A program made the translations under genes and the position numbers. The notes under the pieces are model-generated. The model did no database searches. It saw nothing but the letters and a program-made list of their open reading frames with translations, and had not been told where the DNA came from. Positions 1-14,200 of a stretch of DNA of 64,000 nt are shown here, piece after piece. Each line of letters opens with the position of its first letter. Positions within the stretch are counted from its first letter, which is position 1. The stretch comes from Anthopleura xanthogrammica (Eukaryota; Cnidaria; Anthozoa; Actiniaria; Actiniidae): the NCBI GenBank assembly GCA_964019055.1, contig OZ025212.1, positions 4,959,766-5,023,765 on the forward strand, read 5' to 3'.

Positions 1-339
1 AGAAACTACTACAGCTCTACTAACACTAATATACCACCAAGAAACAACTACAGCTCTACTAACACCAATATACCACCAAGAAACTACTGCAGCTCTACTA
101 ACACTAATATACCACCAAGAAACTACTACAGCTCTACTAACACCAATATACCACCAAGAAACTACTACAGCTCTACTAACACTAATATACCACCAAGAAA
201 CTACTACAGCTCTACTAACACTAATATACCACCAAGAAACTACTACAGCTCTACTAACACTAATATACCACCAAGAAACTACTACAGCTCTACTAACACC
301 AATATACCACTAAGAATGTACCACTTGACCAAGAACTGA
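1..339. repeat. 39-bp minisatellite at the left window edge
   Basis: Eight head-to-tail units of 39 bp start at positions 1, 40, 79, 118, 157, 196, 235 and 274. The unit begins AGAAACTACTACAGCTCTAC and ends ATACCACCA. A degenerate partial unit follows at about 336-355. The period is a multiple of three, so two plus-strand frames stay open through the array. The frame from base 1 repeats a 13-residue unit (RNYYSSTNTNIPP) and reaches TGA at 337-339. The array may continue left of the window. I cannot tell a coding repeat from a plain minisatellite. Confidence 0.9.
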
Positions 340-766
340 AACTACTACAGCTCTTCTAAAAAACAATACATTACCGTAATAGCAAGCATAAAATCAAGCA
401 CCAGAATGACAAATTTCATGATTTGTACACTTTTTATTTCTGCATATGGTATACACAAGTAAAATAAGAATTTTTCCTCTAATATATAGCAACTTTTAAT
501 ACTCTATTATTCTCTAATAATATCTCTCATATTCTATACCTAACTACTTAACAAAATTCCTTTAAATTAACAATGGTTTTTTAAACCCATTAATGTTCTC
601 TTACTATCAATATTTCTTGATAAGTAAATATTACCCAGAATTAATCGATATATTTACACAGTAATGTATATGGTATTTCTACAAAATAAGACAGGAAAAA
701 TCCTCAGTTTTATACACAAAAGGGCAATAAATGATTTCAAGTTTCTTCGTTTCTTTTCCACTAGCT

Positions 767-934
767 ATAGAGGCTTTGCACAATCACGCGATCGCAGCCA
801 TGACAAGAGGCAGGAACAATTGAATCTGGTCTAATCTGATTTACATGAGGAAGAATTCATTTTCCCAGGGGAAAAAGACACTATTGTTATGCCTCCTGTC
901 ATGGCTGCCATCACGTGATGATGCAAAGCCTCTA
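767..934. repeat. Inverted repeat, MITE-like hairpin
   Basis: The left arm at about 767-822 (starting ATAGAGGCTTTGCA) pairs with the right arm at about 882-934 (ending TGCAAAGCCTCTAT), with a loop of about 60 bp. Both arms share the core GCAGCCATGACA or its complement. It looks like a small non-autonomous DNA transposon. I could not fix a target-site duplication. Confidence 0.7.
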
Positions 935-1433
935 TTCTTGGGGTGCATGTTGCGTCATAGACGCCATGTTGGTGGACGATTACAAAATATTCCTGATAAG
1001 CTTCTCTTGTTTGATCAACCAACAATCTCAAGGGATTTTGAGTCATGTGGCTGCACCCCAAGAATGTTTCTTTAATTTGATCGAAGGTGAGCTTAATTTG
1101 AAAACTTAAGGTGAAGCTTTGCGCACAGAGGGTAACCACACCCACCCCTTAAAATATTTCTAGCCAAGGATTTACTAATGAAATTAATTAGTGTGCCATA
1201 CTTACAGTTAAAGAAATCAACATTCTAGGGAGATAAGGTAATGAAAGAAATGACAATGTTATTTCAAAGGTAATGACTTATCTATTTCTCCCTTGTCAAG
1301 AAGACTGTCTTCTGATTTTGGGGTACTGCAATTGCCAGGGAATCGTATTTCCACAGACAGTATACTTGTAGAGGTCAGTATTGGTTACTTGCTATTGCGC
1401 AGCTAAAAATATAACTGTACTTGAGTAATACAC

Positions 1434-1541
1434 CTCTTCAACCTGGGCGTAATGTTTTCCCATTTCAGACGTGTCATTCTCTACTTGGAATGACGTGGTC
1501 TGAAATGGGTAAAACAAAAAACGCCTAAGCTAAAGAGGTAC
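1434..1541. repeat. MITE-like hairpin, same family as 4863-5062
   Basis: The arms begin CCTCTTCAACCTGGGCGTAA and end GCCTAAGCTAAAGAGG. The core CCCATTTCAGAC pairs with GTCTGAAATGGG. The element inside the PACS gene at 4863-5062 has the same core and ends, so these are two members of one family. Confidence 0.7.
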
Positions 1542-1977
1542 AGGTGCATATAGAAGAAAAATCCGGAATGGACTTTAGTTTGCGGATTCCGGATTGTAAT
1601 AGTAAAATGAAAATAGCATAATAATCATAAGAAAGCAAAAATAGTGTAATTGAACCTATAGTAAAGCCTGAGTAGCAAGAAGTAACAAACTAGTACTATT
1701 ATTGCCAAGGAATGGTTTAACCTTAATAAGATTTTGAATAAAATTTTCGATCAAATTTAATCATAATCTCAGTTCTGCATTTTTTTCAGCAACAAACAAA
1801 CAGAACGAGAAACAACTATTCAAAATTCTCAGTCAAAAATATAAAAATGAATAGCAAAAATAACTTGATCCTTTCTTTGAATTGAGTCTAAAGAATCTCA
1901 AACCTTTGAAACGAATTTCAAATCTGCGCAGATCTTTGATCTGTCAAATTATAAGAGAAAGGTTGAGCTCGAAAAGT

Positions 1978-1990
1978 TTTATTGTTTATT
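1978..1990 (-). promoter_or_regulatory. Candidate poly(A) signals for PACS
   Basis: Two minus-strand AATAAA hexamers (plus-strand tttatt at 1978-1983 and 1985-1990) lie about 280 bp downstream of the PACS stop codon. They are in the right place for 3' end formation. This is motif evidence only. Confidence 0.35.
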
Positions 1991-2265
1991 CATTTGTGTG
2001 ACTTGCTTGGATAGGTCACGCAAGTAAATCCGACGACTGGCAAGCGTGACAGTTTCTATATTATATAATATTTAAATATGTCAAGTGATATACTGTTACA
2101 AGTGATATACTATTGTAGACGGACTCGAAGCCTTATGACATCCACAAATGGAGCATTAAGTATCGGAACGTCACGCTTACCATTTATCATACCAGAAATA
2201 GTCACGCAACCTATCCGTACAAGTCACGATTCCGAGAACACTGCGAACTCGGTGATTTACCCATG

Positions 2266-5200
2266 TCAACAACTTGTTTCAACCCGTGGAAATAAACCAA
2301 TGGGGAACTGCTTGACATGTGTGGGCCATTGAGAAGAGAGCGAAAAAAACTTCACCTCACTCCATTGCACACCATCGATGATGACTGAGACAAACAAGAT
2401 GGAATTGATTTTAATATTTGTGGCAAAGTCCGGGACACATTCGCCGATGAGTTGCGCGAAAACAATGCAGCCGCAAAGTCAAAACTTGTCATTTCGAGCA
2501 CCCTTTGGGGCATACTTAGGAATAATTTGAACCGAAATGACGCGCGCACAAGACAAAATGTCAAAATGATCGAGTATTGAAGTCATATCTTCAGGAACAC
2601 TTCAGGACATAATCGGATCCAAGTCGCCATCATGACGTTAAGAAAAAAAAGCAGGATTTCGAGAGATTTTTTATGGACATATCAAGTAAAGCGCGCGTGC
2701 ATTCTTTGTTCATGCGCGCTCTAATTTCTAACAATCAACGAGAGTAAGTGTATCTTACCATTAAGAGTACTGCTTTGGCCTTTCGTTGTACAAATGAGCT
2801 TGGATAAGTTCGCGACGATTGGTTGGTTTTTAGAATCTGGGTCTTTTTCTTTTGTTTTGTTTTCTTTTGTTTTCTTAATCGACCGCATCATCGATTCAAA
2901 ACCTAAAATGATTTCAGAACATTTAAGTTAGGAATGTTGTTTGTCTATCCCTACCTAGGGAATTTCGTGGACTAAATACAGCTCAAGGCAAAACACCTCC
3001 TTCAACAGGAGACAATTATCCACTACTCAGTACTCCCTGTGAGCTGTCAGTGGGCAATATTGCTGTTCACGTATCCCTACCTAGGGAATTTCGTGGACTA
3101 GTTACAAAGGCACAACTTCGCTTCCAAAAGGAGACAATCCACTACCCACTTCTCCCTGGGGACTGCAAGTAAAAGATTTTCGTTCCCTCCCTTAGCGCAC
3201 TCAATATGTTATACCTCTTTGCTTGCGTTCTTTTGTAACCGCCATCAGTGACAAAGCGGAAGGTTCTTCGCTGGTAGGCAGTCTGGTGACGACTAAGGAC
3301 TTGAAAGTGGTTTTAAGGGAACACTGCAAGAAAAAATGATGTCATTTTCACTCTAATTTACATGGGCTTTGGTCAAAACCTCCCTATAACGAAACTTAAT
3401 GCAAGCGCAAGTGCATACTCCATGGAAATCGTCAGTATATTTCCGCCTGGGGATCCCTCAGTCTAGTACTGTGAGTTTGCGCTCACTTTCCTTTCCGAGG
3501 TCGAGGAAAAACTGGGTCGAGTTGGCATTGCAGTGCATTATGGGAATGTTTTAGGGGATGAAATAGCCGCCATCTTGGAAATATGTCCCACAAAACAGTC
3601 CCACGATACACTGCGATGCCACCTCGACCCGGTTTTTTCCTCAACCTTAAAATGGCTAATAAGATCTTAGTATCTCAAGAATAGTTGATGCGCGCGGTAT
3701 ATTAAACGTGCTCTATCGAATACAATGCACAAAACGAATGTGCGTTACCTTGGTCGCCTCTTTTTTATTCCCCGCTACGAGCCAGTAATCGACTTGCAAG
3801 TCCATCAACTCGTTACCAGGCTGAGACAGGAATGTCACCATACTGGAGTCCTTACTATAGAACAACAAGTGCACATAACAAGTGAGTAGAATAGCACATT
3901 TGCATTAACAGGTCACGTGATCCTACCAATTACCCCTTAAAACGAACAGTTGGATCAAAATATCAGCCAGAAATGAAAAGAGCACCTCAGTATGAGTAAT
4001 AAATAGCAAATATCAGAGTGAAAAACTGCTTTAAGTTGTGGCATTTGGGTCAGTTTCTGTGCATTTACTGTATTGTTGACCCAAATGTCTCGACTTGAAA
4101 CAATTATTTGAAGGTAATGGAGTGTAACTCTGATATCTGCTATTGAAGTTTCAGCTCATAAAGTTGACTATAGGAGAAATGGCATTAAATATAAAGTCCA
4201 CGGCTGTGAAGCCTACCAAGAATACAAAGGACGTATTATATGCAGACTTACGTAGGCGGGCTAGAGGATGCCATGGGCGGGGACTGGGAACCAGCAGGGG
4301 TCGGAGCTTGTTGATCTCCTCTTGTTGTGCTCTGTATTGGCTGGGTGCCAGTACTCGATGGTTGACCGCTGGTCGCTATGATTTCATCATCTGTGTCGAG
4401 AAAATGCTTCTGTAAGATGACTTCCAACTTATGACATAATCTTTTGTAACATTTAGGATCTGAAAATTTTGAAGTTTTGACTGGGCCTCTCCTTTCTTTT
4501 TCTCCTTTTTCTTCCTTTTTTCGATCCGTTCTTTTCATTCGTTTTCCATCTCCATTTTTTCCCTTTCAGGTTTCTTTCTCGTTTTTCTCTCTCCTCTCAT
4601 TTGCCTCTTCTTTTTCCCTTCCCTCTCCTTTTCTTTCCCCCCTTCCTCTTTTCCATTCTTTTATTAATGGAATAATAGTACTCTCTATTATTGGTGTTCA
4701 TATTACCTAAGTACGGGTCCGTTGATCCGATGCGAACGTCCTTTTGAAAAGAAACGAAAAAAATCCATTTCAATACATAAGACCCACATTTGTATCTCGC
4801 ATGGTAATCGTAACAACTCAAACGGACAAACATCAATGAATTAACAACAGTAGTGTGTCAATAGACCTCTACCTTGGGTGGAATGTTTTTCCATTTCAGA
4901 CCACATGTCATTCCCTAGACTCTCATTTCTTTGTTTTACGGTTGCGCATGAGAAGACAAATGAATATGGATACAACTCAAACAAAGAATCAGTTATTCTC
5001 AAGAGAATGACACATGGTCTGAAATGGGAAAACATTGCGCTAAGGTACAGTAAAGAGGTCTATAGAACAGGATTACTTACGCAAACGAAAGGTACAAACA
5101 CTTGCGACGATCCCTCTTCGGTACTACATGAAAAATTCGATGGAAGAGAAATGAATAAAGGCGCGGAAATACGAGCAACAAAATCGTACAACTTGACACG

Positions 5201-8200
5201 CAACATCCTTGCGTTGCAAGTTGCAGAGTAAATGTTGCTCGTATTACCACCGCAGAAAGAACTTCTATTTCTGCAACAAAGACGTCGCGCCAAAAAAAGG
5301 TTGTTGCGCGCGGGGTGGTAATACGAACAACATTTAATCTGCAACTTGCAACACAAGGATGTTGCGCGACAAGTTGCACGATTTTGTTGCACGATTTCGT
5401 TGCTCGTATTTCTGCGCCTTATCAGTCGTATGCAACAAGCGCGGAATCGTGACAAACTGGAATTATGATAACAATGTACCTACCCTTTGTGTTTGGTATT
5501 GATCAAGGCTTCAGCGATGGGGAGGTTATGGATGACAGTATTGGCAGTCATGTATGTGGTCACACGTTCACTAATAACGTCAAAATCTGTAACGTATAAA
5601 ATAAGAAGCGTTTTCACAACAAGTCGAATGCACTGGAGGGTGATTCTAGAGGCTCTTTGATCCTTAGAATAAACTGTCGTTCTTAAGATTTTAGAATTTT
5701 CATTTTTTTTCGCCTTGTAGCTGGGTCTTCTAGTCCAAGGGACTGTGAGGTGATATTTCGTTCCCAGATGTACCATACATACCTACAGATGACTGTGACT
5801 GCTCAAACGCTTCCTTCCACACCGTGTCCATAAACATGGAATTGTATGTACCGTCCAGTGCTGCAAGATACTTGGCGATGGGTAGAGCACCTTTGACAAT
5901 AACAATAATAAACATAAGCACCGCATATCTGATTTAGAATGGCTTGGAATCAGTATACACAACTAGTCTGATCTGCCTCTGGGCCCTAACCTTGGGTCTA
6001 AGAGATAACGCAAATAAGGCGTCAGATCGGGGGGGGGGGGGGTATGCGGGCAAGCGGCGCTCGTGCGTTTTGACACACATGAGTTTAAAACAGACTAAAA
6101 TCCGATAAATAATTGCGGCAATAATCAATAAATCGACGCCTTTTTGCATCATCCAAGGTTTTCAAGAACACACATCATAGATATAAGTCTGCCTGACTTG
6201 TAGGCTTGTATGGCAACCTTGCCATGCATTAGACTATACTTATAAACCGTGAATAATCCTCCGCCAAGATAAAACCACAACTATTGCTGGTTTCAATTAG
6301 CAGACAAAAAAAATTATGAATCTCATTATCTGCTGCAAATGGCGGTCAAACACTGACCACCAGAAAGAATTCTATTAAAAAGTTCCAATTCAATTTATGA
6401 ACACTACGCACGAGACAGGAAATATCGTCAAGTTAAACCCAGCAATACCAACCAATGTACTAGGCATATTGGTTCTTACCGAATGGAATGACTAAGAAAC
6501 GAATATAAGACTGCCAGTCAGGAGGCTTGGATGACAGCTGCTCAACATATGGTCTCAACACTGCACTGATGTAGGGCTCGCTCCCTGCGATACCGATCCG
6601 TATGCTGGGCGGGGAACAGGAGTTGTTGTTGCAGCTAATAACAAAGATAAAACAATGGTTCACAAACAAGCCATTCGAGTGTCACAAATGGAAGACGTAA
6701 CTGGTCGGTTACTCTCAAATGGCTTCCACATTCAAGGGTTGTGATTGGACTATGTGCGTTTTCGTTCTTTTTCATTGGTTCACATTGAAACCATTTGAGT
6801 GTCACAATATGTAAAGTGTCCAACTCGTACAAAATCAGTTCCTTAATCTACTTAAAGCTACTACTTACAATTTTTGATACTTGTTGACTATCGTCGAGAA
6901 CACTGCCTCAAGGTCGGAATTACAACGAGTGCAGATCATCCGTACGTCTTGATCCCACAGCTTGAGTGCTAACATCTATCCACAAAAAGAAAGTCGTCAG
7001 TCATTAGGGCTAGATTGAGTAAAAGGAAAGGATAGGGGAGCATAGGAGCATATCCAATACTAGCAAGAGAGGGATTCAGAAGATAATGAAATGGAAGCAT
7101 TAAATAAGCCATGCATCAAGTAGCCTATGTAGTCAAGCCCTGATGTGGGAACTGAGGGAAGGGAAAGGAGTATGTTCAGTACTTGTAGGAGAGAGATCCA
7201 TAAGATATTGAAATTGGAGTATTTAAGTGCTACTTGGACGAAAAAAGCTCCAAAATTAAAACTCTTCAAAACGAGCTGAAACGTTCCTGAAATAATCTTT
7301 GATAAATAAATTATCAACCCCTGAAATATCTTTCTGATATTTGAAGGAAAAATAACCCATCAAGTAACCCATGGAGAACCCTTGGATGTGGGAATTGAAA
7401 AAAGTTAAAGGGACTTCAGGGAGTATATCCAGTATTTGTAGAAAAGAGATTCATAGAGAAAAATAAAGTGCGTTACCTGACCCTGCCATTCAGCAGTATT
7501 CACCAGGAGAACATTTTCAGGAATTTGATCATTTGAAAGAAGAGCTGTTGTCAGCTGGTCTGAGAGAGAACGTTTGGGTAGCTGAAAAAAAAAAAATTTT
7601 AAATTAATTCCTCAACTCAAAGCCGTTTTCCCATTCATAATTCCACTTTTTTAATCTCATTTCTTCTTTTAATTTCCACTCACGAATTGTCTTTCCATTT
7701 TTCCATTTTTTCATTTTCCCATTTTCCCATTTTTTAAATATTTATTCCCATCCTATTCCCATTATTTACCTGTAGTTCAATATCACTGTTTCTTCTTCTG
7801 TTCACTTGTTCTGCTATTAGTTCACTTTTGTTTCTTTCTTTGAAGGAGGTGCTTCTTTTGACCGGTGCCTCTAGATCCCCAGTGGCAGGATCAGACGTAC
7901 TGGTGTTGTCTGAGTGGGTCTCCATCTCTGACGGTGGACTCAAAGTATCCTGACACAAGAAGATAATGATCTTTACTATTCTACTCCAGGAACACCTAAG
8001 CCTTTTTGAAACGACCTCTGGGCTGATCAAAGACAGGACCAACTAACTTATAGATCAAATTAGAATGAATTTAGCTTATCAGTTTTTGCAGAGAGAGGAA
8101 GACTGGAGAACCCAGAGAAAAACACTCAATCGAGGGAGAGACCTAACCAACTCTACTCACATGCAAAGCCAAGTCCAGGAATCGAACCCAAGACCCAGAG

Positions 8201-11200
8201 GTGAAAGGCTATACAAATATCAGGGCTCATAAAGGATAATAAAAGATGTTGGTATAAAGGAAAGAGTACATATAAGGTGGAAAATGACTGAATTACTCAC
8301 AATGTTGCATTCAGTTTCTGTCGATGTGTTACGATCATCATTATCTGAATGGGACATGTTCTGTACAGTTGGCTCATCTTCTTCATTAATCTTGAAACAA
8401 ACAAGTGTTTATAAGACATACTGATAGATATAGGTGAACAGGTGGATGGGAGAATGGATGGGAAAATGCATGGAAGAATGGATAGGGTTGATGAATGGAT
8501 TAATGAGCTGGGATGAATCTTTTTCATTAATCTTGAAACGAAAAAGTCTTTATAAAAACTATATATAAGTCATACTTAATGATAGATTTAAGGTGGATGG
8601 ATGGATGGATGGATTGGTTGGTAGGAAAAATGCATGCATGCATGGATGGGATTAATGGATGAATGGGATGGGATGATGTATACACAAATTACTAATACGT
8701 CAAAAAATAGTAAGTACCTTTGCTTGTAAAGGAACAATTTCACAAGAGCTCCTGATATCAAAGAAAGGTCTAAAAACAAAACAAAAAATAGTTTCAGCAA
8801 TTGAGCACTCTACTGAATTCTGACTTAATAAAACAATAAAATAATACTTCTGACAGTGAGCCCCAGCCTTACTATATCCCTAAGTTCAACGAAATATAAA
8901 TTATAATAACTTAAATTATACTAATTAATATAATTTCAATACCTCAGCGAAGGTTTTGGTGTGGATGATATTGACACATTGTCTTGGTCCAATAAATCAG
9001 TTTCAAAGTCACTCTCATCATCCAAGTCATCAGTTCCGAACAAGAAATCATCGGCCGTCATTTCATTTTCTGGGGGGCTGATATCAATGTCAAGATACTG
9101 GTCAGTGGATCCTCCTAGTTCTTCGTCAGCCACCTTGAATTTTTTTAGCAGTGCAATGAACTTTTTCTTGAAGTTGCTCTGGTGCTAATGGAAGAAATAA
9201 TATATATTTATTATTATAGTTGCCCACTACTACTACTCAAAGGTGCCAACTGACTAGTTTTGATTTTAAAAAAACAATTTCACACAAGTCATTGAAATAT
9301 CTGAGTTCAAATCATATTGAGAATCACAGTAAGTTACTGTTACACCACAAAGTTCCATGACAATCTGTAACACATGACATTCATGCCTTGTAAAATATTT
9401 TGGCAAGAAAAGTAGGTAGAGATAGTCCATTACCTTTGCCTGTAGCTCTGTTTTGCCATGTCTTAACTTTCTGCCTCTTCTGGGATCATCTTCAATCATG
9501 TCCTTGAAAAAAAAAATCATTCTTCATCACATACATGTACAGTGCATTTAACTACAAATAAATATATACATTTAAAATTTATATATTTCATATTGTATAA
9601 AGATTTAAGATCAATATCAATATAGTCATCCCCTTGGCATTCATCCTTTATATTATCATAATCATAATCATCATCATCACTATCATAATCATCACCATTG
9701 TCATTATTATAAGTATCAGCATCGTCAACCATTATTAACATCAACCATTATCAGAAATATTACTACCAACACCACAACCCACCATCAGCACAATCCACCA
9801 TCAGCACAATCCACCATCAGCATAATCCACCACCATCATCAACCATCATCATCATCAACCATCATCATCATCATCATCATCAACCATCATCATCATCAAC
9901 CATCATCATCATCATCATCAACCATCATCATCATCAACCATCATCATCATCAGCAACCATCATCATCATCAACCATCATCATCATCAACCATCATCATCA
10001 TCATCATCAACCATCATCATCAACCATCATCATCAACCATCATCATCATCATCATTCACCATCATTGATCATCATCAACCATCATCATCATCATCATCAT
10101 CATCCACCACCATCATCATCATCATCATCAACCATCATCATCCACCATCATCATCATCATCCACCACCATCATCATCATCATTAATTTGATGGTAAAGTG
10201 TGACTACTTTCAATCATCATAGCTGTTATAGACTTACTGGATCACCACCACTATCACTAGCCTCTTGGTCAGACATAGAATAGTCATCTTCATCATCAGT
10301 AGACTCTCCTTCCCTGTCATCTGTTACAACAATATTCAGTTTTTCATCAGTTTTTTTTTTTGCACAAAAGCGGTGAGAGGCAAGTGCACTACTACACTAC
10401 TGCTTATCTTCCCCCACCCTTCTTTTTTTAGATAGCTTCTAAAATCAAATCATGTCAAATACAGTACCATTACAAGTAATTTTCCAGATAAAATGCACAG
10501 TACTCACATGGTCCTGTTGGCCTGGAAGTATTTCCTGGTATTCTCTCAATGTCTGTATCAACTGGTTGACTATAAAAAAAAATGTGCCAGATCAATACAA
10601 GTGACAAGTGGGATATTCAATGCTATGTCTTGAAAAAAGCATTGCAAAAGTATTTTACCCAATTCTATTGAAAATATACCTATGCTGCAAAGCCTGATGG
10701 GAAGCAACAGTGCTACATGTACACCATTGAATATACAACAGCATTCCTGCATTCTGATTGCCTATATTGTCAATGATGTGGGATAAAATATAGTATAGTG
10801 TGTACCTTGTCAAGGAGCTGACAGTAAACCTTGCAACAGGAGATGAGCTTCCTTTTGCGTACAACTTGAGTTGATTATCCATGTTGAACTGAAGAACCTA
10901 CAGCCCATACAGAAAACATATAAAATTTATGTAGTTTTTATGTACTGTACATGTACAGGCATAGCATACAAAATCTTCACATTCTATTGATCCCTGAAAC
11001 AACCTCTAGGCTGATCTAAGTCAGGCTTGCTCTCAGATTGAAATCTAAAACAACCTCTGGGATTATCTAAGTCAGGGCATGGCTTGCTCTCAGATTGAAC
11101 TCTGAAAAAAACTCTGGGCTGATCTAAGTCAGGGCATGGCTAACTCACAGATCGGACCCTGAAGCAACCTGTGGGCTGATCAAAGTCATGGCAAAGCCTA

Positions 11201-14200
11201 ACTCCAGTGTCTACTTTACAATTCTGACCTGCCTACTTTTTGGTTATTCCACATTTGTCCCTGTTTGAAGGCTTTTATTTTTTGACACAGCCACATCAAT
11301 TAAGTAAACAATCCACCAACTTGAAATTCTATTGAAATCCCTGCCATATAATTATTATGATATTAGATTATTAAGTCATTAATCACACACCTGTCCCATA
11401 TTGACAACACCAATAGCCAGGGTCTTGAATCCTAGGATAGTTCTGTTTTTGTATTTTTTTCTTCTCTGCAGCATTATCTGAAGGTTATTGCAGTTTCTTT
11501 TAAGAAAATGAGGGTACTGAAAAATACGAACAAGAATTAAAGATAAGTAAAGGAGTACACTGCCACAGAGGTTTCAGAAATTTTTAAAGTAGGAGGCTCT
11601 CTTGACAAAATAGGTGGTTGTTCTGAGCTGGATTAATATTAATGATTATCCATTTGATCATGAAATAACCAGCTGTGAGAGGTGAAGTACCCAGCGATCA
11701 ACCACTGGTAGCCGACTTCTATTGAAACCTCTGCTGCCACCAGGTTGGCTCAATTGGTAAGAGTTAGTATCGGTCTGTTGTGAAGAAGGTTGTGGTTTGA
11801 GTCCCACCCGGACCAGCACTCAGGGTTTTAAAATAACTGAGGAGAAGGTGCTGCTTTTGTAATAATTATTACATCTGCAAAGAGTAAGACTTTTGTGTGG
11901 CTCAGCTGACCATGTTAATGGTCACAGGTCCCATCTCTAATCAACTAGTAAGAGACATTAAAAATGGAACACGAGTTTATCAGCTGAATTACTGTCAAGT
12001 GTTATCCTTTTCAATTTCAAATTTCCTCACCCCTCCCCTAACTGGTGCATACATTTTGTCACCCCCTTGATCACACTGGTCAATATATAATTTGCTTTTC
12101 CTTTTTGACTCTATAATTATACTTGAACCTTCATATTTTCAAATTTTATTGGTACTCTGAAACAACCTCTGAGCTGATAAAACTCATGGCATGGCTTAAG
12201 CACACAAATTAGAATTTGTTTTGTTAGGTTTTGTGGAGGGAGGAAAATTAGAGAAGGTTAAATTGAGAAAACCTCTCAATCAAGGGAAAGAATTATTTCA
12301 AACTCTCAGAATTTCTAATATTTTTGATGGAAGGAAGCCAAAATTCCAGTCATAGGTCCAGAAGTCATCAACAAGCTGCTCAAACTCACCTGTAATGAAA
12401 ATGACAGTTCCAGTTCTGTGTCAATCAGTCCTGACTTTCGCAGGATTATTTCATTTGATCTTAAAGTCCGTCGAGAGCCCTTTAAATAATAATAACAAAG
12501 CATAATGTTTTTTTTTTGTGCAAGCCACTTATCTTTGGGTCAAAACTTCCACATGATCATGGAACAATTTTTTATAATTTTTGTAATTTCAAATAATTAA
12601 CCCCAAAACAATAAGAACATGACAAGTAGCTATTCAACCATTTTTCACTACCTGCATTGAAACAGAAATAATGACTTCTGTGAGGTTGGCCTCCAGGCAT
12701 TTGATAACTTCAAGGCGAGTTAACTTCAGATTGCAGATTCTAGGGATTTAATAGAAAAAAAATCATATTAACTAGCCTGCCCACTCCTCCCCAGGGGGGA
12801 TGGGAGGGGACACACAATTACATAATTATCTATAGAAGTTTTTCACACCAGCCATGTTAGAGGGCAAAACAATTCAAATTTCCTCCTTTGGGAAATAAAT
12901 TCTTTCATCATGGAAAAAAGACAAAACAATGATTAATCTTGATTGAACCCTGAAACAGCCCCTGGGCTGATTTGGGAGATAAATTTAGAAACACGACATG
13001 ATCAGCCCATGTAATTAACCCACTAAAACAATAGGAATGCAGTTGGAATGACTATCTTTAGGAATTTCTAATAAGTGGCCAAAACACAATTCAGCTTTCT
13101 GGAGTCAGTAATAATTTTTTCGCCTAGTTGAAATAACTCTAATAATGATCTGAGTTTTTTAATCAAATTTGAACTGAAACACAAAATATTGATATTTTGA
13201 ACAAATATTTCTAACAATTAGAAAATAACAATGCTAATGAATACTGTTTCAATATTTAAGAATAAAAATAATACAAGAAAAAAGAAAAAGGGTTCCTTCT
13301 TCATGTAGAGGACACAGTCTACATAAATCATATTAGCCACATACGAGATATGACTCCAAGTTATTCCATAGAATGAAGCTAACAAAGAATACAATAGGTT
13401 TCTGTTGGAATGTCCTCTACACAATGTTATATGCGGAAAAAAAACTATTAAACTTAAGGGTTTTTTATGCCGAAAGTGCTAAAGCCTTCAAATGATCCAA
13501 AAATAAGGAATATGCTTCAAGATAAAACTCACTACTCAGTAGACAGCATAACTTTTAATTACAAGCTACAGTATATTTTGAAAACGAATATTATGTTTTT
13601 ATACAGATCAGTTTATTTTGTATTTAGGCTAACGAACGGAGTTTGAAAATATAATGGTATTTATCATTGCTCAAGGTTATGTGACCTTAAAGTGATCATA
13701 TAATCCAAGTTTTTCATCCTCGTTGTGTGTATTACAATTAGAGATAATGGTTCCCATTTGCTTAACTCTGCAGGCACTTTGAACATGATAAGATAATGTG
13801 AAATAACAGATTGTCATCTTAGACTTCCCAAACGTTAATTTTGAATGTGAAAATTACGTCAGCAATAGTGTTCTAAGAGCATAAGTTTGACAGGTTATCA
13901 CTTCTGCTATAATGTAGTTCTTAAAATTATATTTCAGGCTAGATATGAAGCTTTGAATCTTCCCTGCCCTGCTGGTTCTTAATGACAAATTACACACATC
14001 AAAAAATTATGCTAAAAATCCCCTCAGATATCTAAAAATGGCAAGTTTACAGATTGCAAAGAAAACATGTCAACATAACGACAGTGAAATTTAATTTTTT
14101 TACACTAGTTAGTATGTTGAAGAATCAATCAAGAGAACAATAATTATCATAACTGTGATTTATAAATTTAATTCATAAAGTGGCTATGCCTATTGGTACA

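Larger units (their letters stand above)
340..1977. other. Intergenic stretch downstream of PACS
   Basis: I see no coding exon on either strand. The stretch is AT-rich and holds two foldback repeats, at 767-934 and 1434-1541, listed separately. The short frames here lie mostly inside those inverted repeats. Confidence 0.6.

Noticed and set aside
5060..5455. 131-codon minus-strand frame
   Set aside because: It spans a palindromic MITE. Only its end (5081-5123) is a real PACS exon, which is already in the gene model in the same frame.
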